This document shows positions 1-6,805 of a stretch of 25,997 nucleotides of DNA, in pieces; the stretch's first letter is position 1; each line of letters begins with the position of its first letter. The notes under the pieces are model-generated. The model was not told the DNA's origin. It did not search any database and saw only the letters and a list, made by a program, of their open reading frames with translations. The DNA lies in NCBI GenBank assembly GCA_905214435.1, contig CAJMMA010000025.1, forward strand, positions 1 through 25,997. The letters run 5' to 3'. The stretch is from an uncultured bacterium (GTDB lineage Bacteria > Actinomycetota > Coriobacteriia > Coriobacteriales > Coriobacteriaceae). The position numbers and the translations under genes were made by a program.

Positions 1-54
1 TGCTTAGAATCGTTCTAGGCAACACCAATAACAATCACTAATCACAAGTGATTT

Positions 55-83
55 GGGACAAATACTACTGATTATTTTGTCCC
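55..83 (-). promoter_or_regulatory. Rrf2-type operator copy at the sufU stop
   Basis: A 29-bp near-palindrome with arms GGGACAAA and TTTGTCCC around a 13-base spacer. Read on the minus strand it matches the site at 5441-5469 at 25 of 29 positions, including 9 of 13 spacer bases. It covers the last codons and stop of sufU. No T-run follows on the minus strand, so it is a poor terminator. It is more likely an operator for a gene to the left of the window, or a second binding site of the neighbouring Rrf2 protein. The site is seen directly; the binding protein is inferred. Confidence 0.65.
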
Positions 84-499
84 GTGAGCATGCCGTCGAG
101 GGTGCGCCAGGCGAGCTCGGCGCATTTGACGCGGGCGGGCATGTGCGAGATGTCCTGGAGCTGGGCGGCCTCGTCCAGATCTTCCAGGTCCTCCTCGGAG
201 AGCTGTTCGCCGCGGATCATGGCGAGGAAGAGCCCTGCCAAGCGACGCGCTTCCTCGACCGTCTCGCCGGTGATGAGGTCGGCCATGATGTCGGCGCTGG
301 CCTGACTGATGGCGCAGCCGTGGCCGGTAAAGGAGGCCTCCTCGATCACGCCGTTCTCGACACGCAGCTGCAAGGTGAGCTCGTCTCCGCAGCTGGGGTT
401 GATGCCGTCGTGCTCGTGCGTGGGAGCATCCATCTCGTACTTATAGTCGGGGTGCGAGTTGTGCTCCATAAATGTGGTGGAGGTGTACAGATTACCCAT
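65..499 (-). CDS. sufU: Fe-S cluster assembly protein SufU
   Basis: A 144-aa SufU/NifU-N type protein. In this family SufU is a zinc protein that takes persulfide sulfur from SufS and passes it to the SufBCD scaffold. The expected ligands are visible: C37 in PSCGDE with D39 nearby, C62 in TGHGCAIS, and C126 in RVKCAELAW. The ATG at 499 is chosen because homology starts there, and it overlaps the sufS stop by 8 bp, as expected for a translationally coupled last gene. The reading frame stays open upstream to 709 but only in antisense of sufS. Operon order is sufC-B-D-S-U. The stop codon lies inside a 29-bp inverted repeat. Confidence 0.95.
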   Translation of the reverse strand: MGNLYTSTTFMEHNSHPDYKYEMDAPTHEHDGINPSCGDELTLQLRVENGVIEEASFTGHGCAISQASADIMADLITGETVEEARRLAGLFLAMIRGEQLSEEDLEDLDEAAQLQDISHMPARVKCAELAWRTLDGMLTGQNNQ

Positions 500-1817
500 T
501 GAATGTGCTCCAAACGTGATGCAGGCCGGCGATGAACTTGTCGATGTCGGCCTTGTCGTTGTAGAAGGCCACGCTGGCGCGGCAGCAGGCAAGGTTCTCG
601 ACGCCCAGCCAGGTGAGCAGCGGCTGCGCGCAGTGGTGACCGGCGCGGATGCAGACGCCGTCCATGTCCATGATGCTCGCGACATCGTGCGGGTGGATGC
701 CCTTGACATTAAAGCTCACGACACCGTGGTGGTTATCCCAATAGATTGAGCCGATGATCTGGACAAAGTCGAGCTGCATGAGCTCGCCCATCAGGTAGTG
801 GACGAGTGCCTGCTCGCGTGCCTGGATGTTTTCGTAGCCCACCGTGTTGACGAGGTAGTCGAGGGCGGCGCCTGTGGCGAAGATGCCGGCGGCGTCCTGC
901 GTGCCGGCCTCGAACTTCTCGGGGACGGGAGCCCAGACGGCGTCCTGCTCAGTAACCGAGTCGATCATCTCACCGCCGGTAAGCATGGGCGGCATGGCGT
1001 TGAGCAGGTCCATCTTGCCCCACAGCACGCCGATGCCCATGGGGCCCATGGCCTTGTGCGCACTAAAGGCAAAGAAGTCGGCGCCCAGGTCGGCCACATC
1101 GACCGGCATGTGCGGCAGCGACTGCGCGCCGTCGACGACCAGGTAGCCGCCGTACTTGTGCACGAGTTTGCCGAGGTTCTTGACCGGGTTCTCGACGCCC
1201 AGCACGTTGGAGACCTGTCCCACGGCTAGGATCTTGGTCTTGGGACCCACCTTGGCAAGAACCTCCTCGGTGGTGAGCTGGCCGGTCTTGGTGGGGTAGA
1301 GGTAGACGAGCTTGGCGCCGGTCTCGCGGCAGACCTGCTGCCACGGAATCAGGTTGGAGTGGTGCTCCATAATGGTGATGACGACCTCGTCGCCCGGTTC
1401 GAGCACTGTGGGCGCAAAGCTCTTAGCGACCAGGTTGAGCGACTCGCTCGTGTTGCGGGTGAAGACGACCTCGTTGGCCTGTGAGGCGCCGATGAGGTCA
1501 GCGATCTGCTGGCGGACCTTCGCGATGGCGTCGGTGGCCTCGACGGACAGCGAGTACAGGCCGCGCAGGGGGTTGGCGTTCATGCGCTGGTAGAAGTCGC
1601 GTTCGGCGTCGAGCACACAGGCAGGGCGCTGCGCGGTGGCGGCGCTATCGAGGAAGGCGATCTCGGGGTGCTGCTGGAACAGCGGGAACTGGCCCTTGTA
1701 GGGGTTGGTCTCGATGTCCACGGTGGGCCAGCCGCGCGAAGCCTCGTCGCTGGCGTCGAGCTCCATGGGCTCGGGGGCAGTACAGGTATCGCATTTAACG
1801 TGCTCGGTGTCGATCAT
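492..1817 (-). CDS. sufS: Cysteine desulfurase SufS
   Basis: A 441-aa class-V PLP-dependent aminotransferase-fold enzyme that removes sulfur from L-cysteine, giving alanine and an enzyme persulfide that is handed to SufU. The PLP lysine is K255 in FSAHKAMGP. The persulfide cysteine is C396 in RAGHHCAQP, the short SufS (group II) active-site loop. The ATGA overlap with sufD and a GAGGAG ribosome site support the start at 1817. The protein is longer than the roughly 405-415 aa usual for SufS because of an N-terminal extension of about 45 residues carrying a C9-D-T-C12 motif. An internal start at Met17 cannot be excluded. Confidence 0.96.
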   Translation of the reverse strand: MIDTEHVKCDTCTAPEPMELDASDEASRGWPTVDIETNPYKGQFPLFQQHPEIAFLDSAATAQRPACVLDAERDFYQRMNANPLRGLYSLSVEATDAIAKVRQQIADLIGASQANEVVFTRNTSESLNLVAKSFAPTVLEPGDEVVITIMEHHSNLIPWQQVCRETGAKLVYLYPTKTGQLTTEEVLAKVGPKTKILAVGQVSNVLGVENPVKNLGKLVHKYGGYLVVDGAQSLPHMPVDVADLGADFFAFSAHKAMGPMGIGVLWGKMDLLNAMPPMLTGGEMIDSVTEQDAVWAPVPEKFEAGTQDAAGIFATGAALDYLVNTVGYENIQAREQALVHYLMGELMQLDFVQIIGSIYWDNHHGVVSFNVKGIHPHDVASIMDMDGVCIRAGHHCAQPLLTWLGVENLACCRASVAFYNDKADIDKFIAGLHHVWSTFNG

Positions 1818-3085
1818 GCGAGCTCCTCTTCAAAGTTGTCGATCAGGTTGTTGCCTAGGCGGACGACGGCGGCGCGGGTGCGCTCGTCGGTGGCGGAAAG
1901 CGCGGCGTCCTCCAGCTTGGCGCGGATGAACAGGTCCTCGGCGGCGTTTTGGTCAAGGCCACGGCAGGCGAGGTAGAACAGCTGCTCGTCGCGGACGTGA
2001 CCGATGGTGGCGCCGTGGTTGCCGGCGACGTCGTCCTCGTCACAGAGAATGACGGGAACGGTCTTGTTGTCGACGCCCTTGTTGGCCAAAAGCACCGTCT
2101 CGCGTTCGGTGCCGGTTGCACCCTTGCAGCCGTGCACGAGGTCGATGGTGCCACGGTAGACCTTCTTGGACGTGCCGGTCAGCACGCCGTTGGCGTCGAT
2201 CTCGCACTCGGTCTTGCGACCGCGGTGGCGCAGCTCGTAGTTAAAGTCGCGCACCTGCTCGCGGGCGCCCAGGTAATCGGTATCGATGGTCACCTTGGCG
2301 GTGTCGCCCAGCAGGTCGCCGGCAAGGCCGGTGGCGCTGGCGCCGGCACCCAGGACGGTGTGCTGCACGTTGACGCGCGCGCCCTCGTCCAGGAACAGGC
2401 CGGTGTCGTCGAGTGCGATCCAGCTGTCGTCGAGTGTCTGCGTGCAGGTCACGTTGACGGTGGCGTACTCGTGGGCGCACACGCGTAGCACGGAGCCCAC
2501 GACACCCTCGCCGGTAACAGGAGAGTCTAGGGCAATATGCAGGTCGAGCGTTGCCTGCGGGCGAGCGACGACGTCGATGGCGGCGATGGCCGCGGCGGCA
2601 TCGACACCGCTCACACGCACGGTAACCGTGGCGTGCTGGTATGCGGGCACATCGATGACGATGCGCTTGGTAGCGTGCTCGGCCAAGTAGGCGTAGGCAG
2701 CCTCGCCCATGCCGGTTTCGAAGGCTTCAGCAGGGGAGAGCTCCTCCTCGAGCTTGATGGCGCCGGCCTGGTAGACGGAGGTGGCGGGCACGTCGAGCTC
2801 GGTCTCGGGCGTGATGCGGGCGCGGTCGGCGGCATCACCGGGGGCGGAGGAGCGGCGCTCGGGGAAGCGCTCGGCCATGGCGTCCATGGCGGCGTCGAAC
2901 GCGTCTGTCACGCCAATAAACTGCTCGCCCAAGCCTTCGACCTCAACGGCCTCCGCGGGAGCGGCGGCAAGCTCGTCAGAGAGCTCGAGCTTGGTCTGAT
3001 TCATCTTCAGCCAGCCCCAAGTGGCAGCCGGCATCGCGTTGACCTGCTCAAGGGTGGTAGCAGCGGTGTTGGTTTCCTGTTTCAT
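1814..3085 (-). CDS. sufD: Fe-S cluster assembly protein SufD
   Basis: A 423-aa SufB/SufD-family protein (right-handed beta-helix core). With SufB and the ATPase SufC it forms the SufBCD scaffold in the cytosol. The conserved C-terminal block is present: YRGTIDLVHGCKGATGTE, then GNHGATIGHV with the conserved His, then LFYLACRGL. The N-terminal 150 residues are less conserved and rich in Ala and Glu, as usual for SufD. The start ATG shares one base with the sufB stop (TAATG) and the stop overlaps the sufS start (ATGA), so translation is probably coupled along the operon. Confidence 0.95.
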   Translation of the reverse strand: MKQETNTAATTLEQVNAMPAATWGWLKMNQTKLELSDELAAAPAEAVEVEGLGEQFIGVTDAFDAAMDAMAERFPERRSSAPGDAADRARITPETELDVPATSVYQAGAIKLEEELSPAEAFETGMGEAAYAYLAEHATKRIVIDVPAYQHATVTVRVSGVDAAAAIAAIDVVARPQATLDLHIALDSPVTGEGVVGSVLRVCAHEYATVNVTCTQTLDDSWIALDDTGLFLDEGARVNVQHTVLGAGASATGLAGDLLGDTAKVTIDTDYLGAREQVRDFNYELRHRGRKTECEIDANGVLTGTSKKVYRGTIDLVHGCKGATGTERETVLLANKGVDNKTVPVILCDEDDVAGNHGATIGHVRDEQLFYLACRGLDQNAAEDLFIRAKLEDAALSATDERTRAAVVRLGNNLIDNFEEELA

Positions 3086-4497
3086 TATCCGATCGCTCCT
3101 TCCATCTCGAGCTTGATCAGGTTGTTCATCTCGACGGCGTACTCCAGCGGCAGCTCCTTGGAGACCGGGTTGGCAAAGCCGTTGACGATCATGGTGCGGG
3201 CCTCTTCCTCCGAGATGCCGCGGCTCATCAGGTAGAACACCTTGTCGTCGCCGATGCGGCCGATGGTGGCCTCGTGGCCGATGTCGACGTTCTTGGCGCG
3301 GATGTCCATGGCGGGGATGGTGTCGGAGCGGCTCTGGTCGTCGAGCATGAGCGACTGGCAGCTCACGGTTGCCTTGGAACCCTCGGCCTTGGGCGTGGCC
3401 ACGATGGAGCTGCGGAAGGTCTGAATGCCGCCGCTCTTGGAGATGCCCTTGGTCTCGACGGTTGCCGAGGTCTCGGGGGCGTTGAGCACGACCTTACAGC
3501 CGGTATCGAGGTTCTGCCCGGCGCCGGCAAAGGTGATGCCGGTAAAGCTCGACCGGGCGCGGCGGCCGTTGAGCACACTCATGGGGTAGAGGTAGCCCAC
3601 GTGGCTGCCGAAGGAGCCACTGATCCACTCTATGTCGCCATCCTCGTCCACGCGCGCACGCTTGGTGTTGAGGTTGTACATGTTTTTGGACCAGTTCTCG
3701 ATGGTCGAGTAGCGCAGGTGCGCACGCTTGCCCACAAAGAGCTCGACGGCGCCGGCGTGGAGGTTGGCAACGTTGTACTTGGGCGCGGAGCAACCCTCGA
3801 TGAAGTGCAGGTCGGCGTCGTCCTCGACGATGATGAGCGTGTGCTCAAACTGGCCGGCGCCCTTGGCGTTAAGGCGGAAGTAGCTCTGCAGCGGGAAGTC
3901 CAACTTGGTGCCCTTGGGCACGTAGACAAACGAGCCGCCCGACCATACGGCGCCGTGCAGGGCCGCAAACTTGTGGTCGGTGGGCGGGATGAGCGTCATA
4001 AACTTCTCGTGGATGAGCGGCTCCCACTGCGGGTCGTGCAGGGCCTCCTCGATGCCGGAATAGACGATACCCATCTTGGACGCGGTGTCCTGCATGTTGT
4101 GGTAGACCAGCTCGGAGTCGTACTGCGCGCCGACGCCCGCCAGGTAGCTGCGCTCGGCCTCGGGGATGCCCAGGCGCTCAAAGGTGTTCTTGATGTCGTC
4201 GGGCACCGACTCCCAGTCGTGCTTTTGGTCGGTGTTGGGCTTGACGTAGGTGACGATGTTGTCCATGTCCAGGCCCTCGATGGAGGGGCCCCACGTCGGG
4301 TCGGGAAAACGATTGAAGATCTCGAGGGACTTTAAGCGCAGATCGAGCATCCACTGTGGCTCGTCCTTCTTGGCGCTGATCTCGCGCACGATGTCGGGCG
4401 TGATGCCGGCGTCGAGGCGCTCGAATCCCTCCTCGCCGTAGGTGAAGTCGTAGAGGCTGCGGTCGATGTCCGCGACCTCGGTGCGGTTCTTGGTCAT
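3085..4497 (-). CDS. sufB: Fe-S cluster assembly protein SufB
   Basis: A 470-aa SufB, the main scaffold subunit on which the nascent Fe-S cluster is built. Family hallmarks in order: PTWGPSIEGLDMD near the N-terminus, WSGGSFVYVPKGTKL, EGCSAPKY, TIENWSKNMYNLNTKRA, and TVSCQSLMLDDQSRSDT, which holds the conserved functional Cys. It ends with GHEATIGRIGDDKVFYLMSRG. Length is normal for SufB. The ATG at 4497 follows an AAAGGGG ribosome site, 12 bp after the sufC stop. The next gene, sufD, begins on the last base of its stop codon. Confidence 0.97.
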   Translation of the reverse strand: MTKNRTEVADIDRSLYDFTYGEEGFERLDAGITPDIVREISAKKDEPQWMLDLRLKSLEIFNRFPDPTWGPSIEGLDMDNIVTYVKPNTDQKHDWESVPDDIKNTFERLGIPEAERSYLAGVGAQYDSELVYHNMQDTASKMGIVYSGIEEALHDPQWEPLIHEKFMTLIPPTDHKFAALHGAVWSGGSFVYVPKGTKLDFPLQSYFRLNAKGAGQFEHTLIIVEDDADLHFIEGCSAPKYNVANLHAGAVELFVGKRAHLRYSTIENWSKNMYNLNTKRARVDEDGDIEWISGSFGSHVGYLYPMSVLNGRRARSSFTGITFAGAGQNLDTGCKVVLNAPETSATVETKGISKSGGIQTFRSSIVATPKAEGSKATVSCQSLMLDDQSRSDTIPAMDIRAKNVDIGHEATIGRIGDDKVFYLMSRGISEEEARTMIVNGFANPVSKELPLEYAVEMNNLIKLEMEGAIG

Positions 4498-4509
4498 TGC
4501 GTCGCCCCT

Positions 4510-5310
4510 TTACGCCTGCTGCTCGGCAGCGGCGGCCTCGGCCTGGGCGCGCTGCTCGGCGGCCTCGCGCTCGAAGGTCTCAAAGCCGTTCTTGTCGATC
4601 CAGGGGATCAGCGAGGCATCGTCCTCGCGCACGATGTGGCCCTTGACCATAACGTGGACGCGGTCGACATCCAGGTGCTCCAGGATGCGCGTGTTGTGCG
4701 TGATGATGAGCATGGAGCCGTCGCAGCTCTTGCGGTAGGCGTCCATACCGTGGCTGACGGTGGACAGGGCGTCGACGTCCAGGCCGGAGTCGGTCTCGTC
4801 CAAGATGGCGAGCTTGGGCTGCAGCAGCAGAAGCTGGAGCATCTCGACCTTCTTTTTCTCGCCGCCCGAGAAGCCCACGCCCAGCTCACGGTTGAGGTAG
4901 GCGGTATCCATGTTAAGCTCGGCCGCGAGCTCCTTGACGCGACGACGGAATTCCTTGCCCTTCATCTCCAGGCCGGGGCGGCCGGCGATACTGGCGCGCA
5001 AAAAGCTCGACAGTGGCACGCCGGGGATCTCGACAGGGGCCTGGAAGCTCAGGAACAGGCCGGCGCGCGAGCGCTTGTCGGTGGTGAGCTCGGTGATGTC
5101 CTGGCCGTCAAAGACGATGCGGCCGTCGTTGACCGTGTAGACGGGGTCGCCCATGACCAGGTGGCCAAGGGTGGACTTGCCGGCGCCGTTGGGTCCCATC
5201 AACACGTGGGTCTCGCCGGCGGCGACGTTGAGGTTGACGTTGTGGAGGATGGTCTTCTCGTCCACGGAGGCGGTTAGACCTTCGATGGAAAGCAGCGGAT
5301 TTGCGCTCAT
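4510..5310 (-). CDS. sufC: Fe-S assembly ATPase SufC
   Basis: A 266-aa ABC-type ATPase that drives conformational change in the SufBCD complex; it is soluble, not a transporter subunit. Walker A GPNGAGKST (39-47), signature FSGGEKKK (147-154), Walker B LAILDETDSGLD (167-178) and the switch His in ITHNTR (H205) are all present. The start at 5310 is preferred over an in-frame ATG at 5340 because GAGAGGGA lies just in front of it. The C-terminal 20 residues are an unusual Ala/Glu/Gln-rich tail. First gene of the suf operon. Confidence 0.96.
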   Translation of the reverse strand: MSANPLLSIEGLTASVDEKTILHNVNLNVAAGETHVLMGPNGAGKSTLGHLVMGDPVYTVNDGRIVFDGQDITELTTDKRSRAGLFLSFQAPVEIPGVPLSSFLRASIAGRPGLEMKGKEFRRRVKELAAELNMDTAYLNRELGVGFSGGEKKKVEMLQLLLLQPKLAILDETDSGLDVDALSTVSHGMDAYRKSCDGSMLIITHNTRILEHLDVDRVHVMVKGHIVREDDASLIPWIDKNGFETFEREAAEQRAQAEAAAAEQQA

Positions 5311-5374
5311 GCTGTCCCTCTCTGTATATGGTGTACTCATGGGTGTACGAAACCCTAGGAATCTTCTCGGAATA

Positions 5375-5402
5375 AAGTTACTATGGGTTCGGCGTTAGTC
5401 AA
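5375..5402 (-). promoter_or_regulatory. Probable suf operon promoter
   Basis: On the minus strand, TTGACT (5402-5397) and TAACTT (5380-5375) are separated by 16 bp. This puts transcription start some 55-60 bases before the sufC ATG. The -35 is good and the -10 is weak, which would fit a regulated promoter. The nearest 29-bp operator lies about 40 bp upstream of the -35. Confidence 0.45.
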
Positions 5403-5440
5403 GGGAAAACCCGACTAATCCACTCGACTTTTCTAGATGT

Positions 5441-5469
5441 GGGACAAAATAACCTGTTGTGTTTGTCCC
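5441..5469 (+). promoter_or_regulatory. Operator site 1 between suf and rrf2
   Basis: Perfect inverted repeat GGGACAAA-N13-TTTGTCCC; one more base pair on each side (T/A) extends the arms to 9 bp. It overlaps the presumed -35 and spacer of the downstream regulator gene, which suggests autoregulation by the Rrf2 protein. Site 2 begins 44 bp later, about four helical turns, so two dimers could bind the same face. Confidence 0.7.
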
Positions 5470-5482
5470 ACTTACTTAAGAT
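5454..5482 (+). promoter_or_regulatory. Possible promoter of the Rrf2 gene
   Basis: CTGTTG (5454-5459) and TAAGAT (5477-5482) with a 17-bp spacer, lying between and partly inside the two operator copies. The -35 is a poor match, so this is tentative. Its position would let the regulator repress its own transcription. Confidence 0.35.
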
Positions 5483-5484
5483 TT

Positions 5485-5513
5485 GGGACAAACAAACCTG
5501 GTTATGTTGTCCA
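5485..5513 (+). promoter_or_regulatory. Operator site 2 between suf and rrf2
   Basis: Second copy in the same orientation as site 1, matching it at 21 of 29 positions without gaps. The left arm GGGACAAA is intact and the right arm reads GTTGTCCA. The AACCTG core is shared with site 1. It ends 21 bp before the regulator start codon, where bound protein would block transcription. Confidence 0.6.
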
Positions 5514-5534
5514 AGATGCGATGGGAGGGTAGGT

Positions 5535-5966
5535 ATGCTCATTTCTTCTAAGGGCCGCTATGCCCTCCGACTGATGATCTATATCGCAGCGCTGGGCGAC
5601 GCCGAGGGCAAGATCGCTCTGCGCGAGGTCGCCGACCGCGAGCGTATCTCGCAAAAGTATCTGGAGCAGCTGGTTCGTCCGCTCATGAAGGCGGGCCTAC
5701 TTAAGAGCGTGCGCGGCAAGGGCGGCGGCTACATGATGGCCAAGGACCCGGCCGAGGTGCGTGCCGGCGACATCCTGCGCGCCGTCGAAGGCAGCACGGC
5801 TCCGGTGGCGTGCGATGGCATCGACAACAGCTGCGCCCGCAGCGATCTTTGCTCGACCGTCAAATTCTGGCGCGGTCTGGACGACGTGATCGAAAAGTAC
5901 GTCGACGGCGTGACGTTGGCCGACCTTGCTGCCGTCCCCGAGATCAACTTCGACATTAAGCTGTAG
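5535..5966 (+). CDS. Rrf2/IscR-family Fe-S-type transcriptional regulator
   Basis: A 143-aa Rrf2-family repressor. The N-terminal winged helix starts with the family signature MLISSKGRYALRLMIYIA and contains ISQKYLEQLVRPLMKAGLLKSVRGKGGGY (about 39-67). Three cysteines, C93, C100 and C106 (C-X6-C-X5-C), match the spacing of Fe-S ligands in IscR-like members, so cluster sensing is likely. ATG 5535 is chosen because homology begins there and a GGGAGGGT site precedes it; the frame is open back to 5439 but that part covers the operators. It is divergent from sufCBDSU, which is its probable target. A toxin-antitoxin pair follows after 8 bp. Confidence 0.93.
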   Translation: MLISSKGRYALRLMIYIAALGDAEGKIALREVADRERISQKYLEQLVRPLMKAGLLKSVRGKGGGYMMAKDPAEVRAGDILRAVEGSTAPVACDGIDNSCARSDLCSTVKFWRGLDDVIEKYVDGVTLADLAAVPEINFDIKL

Positions 5967-5974
5967 GGCTGCAG

Positions 5975-6262
5975 ATGGTATCTCTCGACAAGGTGTACAA
6001 GCAAATTGAGATTTTTGCTCGGGAATGTGACGCCGAGAGGGTTGTGCTGTTTGGTTCTCGTGCCCGCGGTGACAACTTGCCTAAGAGCGATATTGATATT
6101 GCTGTAGCAGGTTGCCGGGATTTCGACCGTTTCTCATATCTGATAGAGGAGCGTCTTGATACTCTTTTAGATATAGACGTCGTCAATCTGGATGAGTCCT
6201 TATCGCAGCAATTGCTCGATGAAATTGCCAGGGATGGTGTGATTCTGTATGAAAAAATATGA
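5975..6262 (+). CDS. mntA: MntA-type minimal nucleotidyltransferase antitoxin
   Basis: A 95-aa protein of the minimal nucleotidyltransferase (MNT, HI0073-like) family. It has the full motif GSX10DXD: G27-S28 in LFGSRARGD and D39/D41 in KSDIDIAV. In characterised MntA/HepT pairs this enzyme transfers AMP to the HEPN toxin and thereby silences it. It overlaps the next gene by 14 bp, the usual arrangement. It starts 8 bp after the Rrf2 gene and is probably co-transcribed with it. Codons are visibly more AT-rich than in the suf genes, a sign of transfer. The family is clear; the antitoxin role is inferred from it. Confidence 0.88.
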   Translation: MVSLDKVYKQIEIFARECDAERVVLFGSRARGDNLPKSDIDIAVAGCRDFDRFSYLIEERLDTLLDIDVVNLDESLSQQLLDEIARDGVILYEKI

Positions 6263-6668
6263 GAACTTTGCCAGCGCCTTGGCGAATCTTGAGGATGCAC
6301 CCAATCAGGATCTTAGCAATGATTTTGTTCAGAGTGGATTGATTAATAAGTTCAACCTTCAGTTTGAACTGAGCTGGAAGCTCCTTAAACGTCTGCTCGA
6401 GTATGAGGGCGCCACGCTTGCTGCATCGGGGTCTCCTCGTGCCATCTTGAAGGAAGCCTACCGATTCTACGACTTTATTGATGAGGCGGCATGGCTAGAT
6501 ATGCTCAGAGACCGCAATACGAACGTCCATATCTATGACAACAAGCTCGCTCAAGATTTGATTCAGCGTATCTTAAACGTCTATATCCCCGCTTTCTGTC
6601 GGTTGAGAGACGGGCTGATGGGACGCTACGGCGATCTTCTTCTGGTGCCCGACGACCAGTTTGTTTAA
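6249..6668 (+). CDS. hepT: HepT-type HEPN toxin (HI0074 family)
   Basis: A 139-aa all-helical protein of the nucleotidyltransferase substrate-binding family (HI0074/HepT). The RX4HXY motif of HEPN RNases is present as RNTNVHIY, with R89, H94 and Y96. Tyr96 corresponds to the residue that MntA modifies in studied systems. The motif LINKFNLQFELSWKLLK (about 31-47) is typical of the family. The ATG lies inside the end of mntA (14-bp overlap). No terminator is obvious after it; a direct repeat of ATTTCGCGG follows near 6679-6696. Known relatives are RNases that stop growth. Confidence 0.88.
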   Translation: MKKYENFASALANLEDAPNQDLSNDFVQSGLINKFNLQFELSWKLLKRLLEYEGATLAASGSPRAILKEAYRFYDFIDEAAWLDMLRDRNTNVHIYDNKLAQDLIQRILNVYIPAFCRLRDGLMGRYGDLLLVPDDQFV

Positions 6669-6719
6669 TTCCTTTAGATTTCGCGGATTTCGCGGAGGGT
6701 TGTTGCCGTTTACCGAGGG

Positions 6720-6735
6720 GTTGTTGTGCAACAAC
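6720..6735. repeat. Palindrome before the surface-protein gene
   Basis: GTTGTTG-TG-CAACAAC, perfect 7-bp arms with a 2-base centre, about 70 bp before the ATG at 6806. The inner 12 bases TTGTTGTGCAAC recur at 8655-8666, just after that gene's terminator. It may be an operator; no protein can be assigned. Confidence 0.4.
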
Positions 6736-6805
6736 GGGTGAGCTGCAATACTTAATTCTATCTTTGCAAACCGCACTTTAACTACACCAATGCAGGGAGG
6801 ATCTT

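Noticed and set aside
55..83. sufU-end inverted repeat as a transcription terminator
   Set aside because: The stem is only 8 bp around a 13-base loop, no T-run follows on the minus strand, and the sequence matches the upstream operator sites, including the spacer.
3274..4335. 353-aa open frame antisense to sufB
   Set aside because: Translation is Val/Gly/Ala/Leu/His-rich with no domain, and it mirrors the codon pattern of a well-identified sufB; typical antisense shadow in high-GC DNA.
5439..5534. Upstream extension of the Rrf2 protein to a start at 5439
   Set aside because: It would translate both operator copies and the presumed promoter. Family homology and the ribosome site both begin at 5535.
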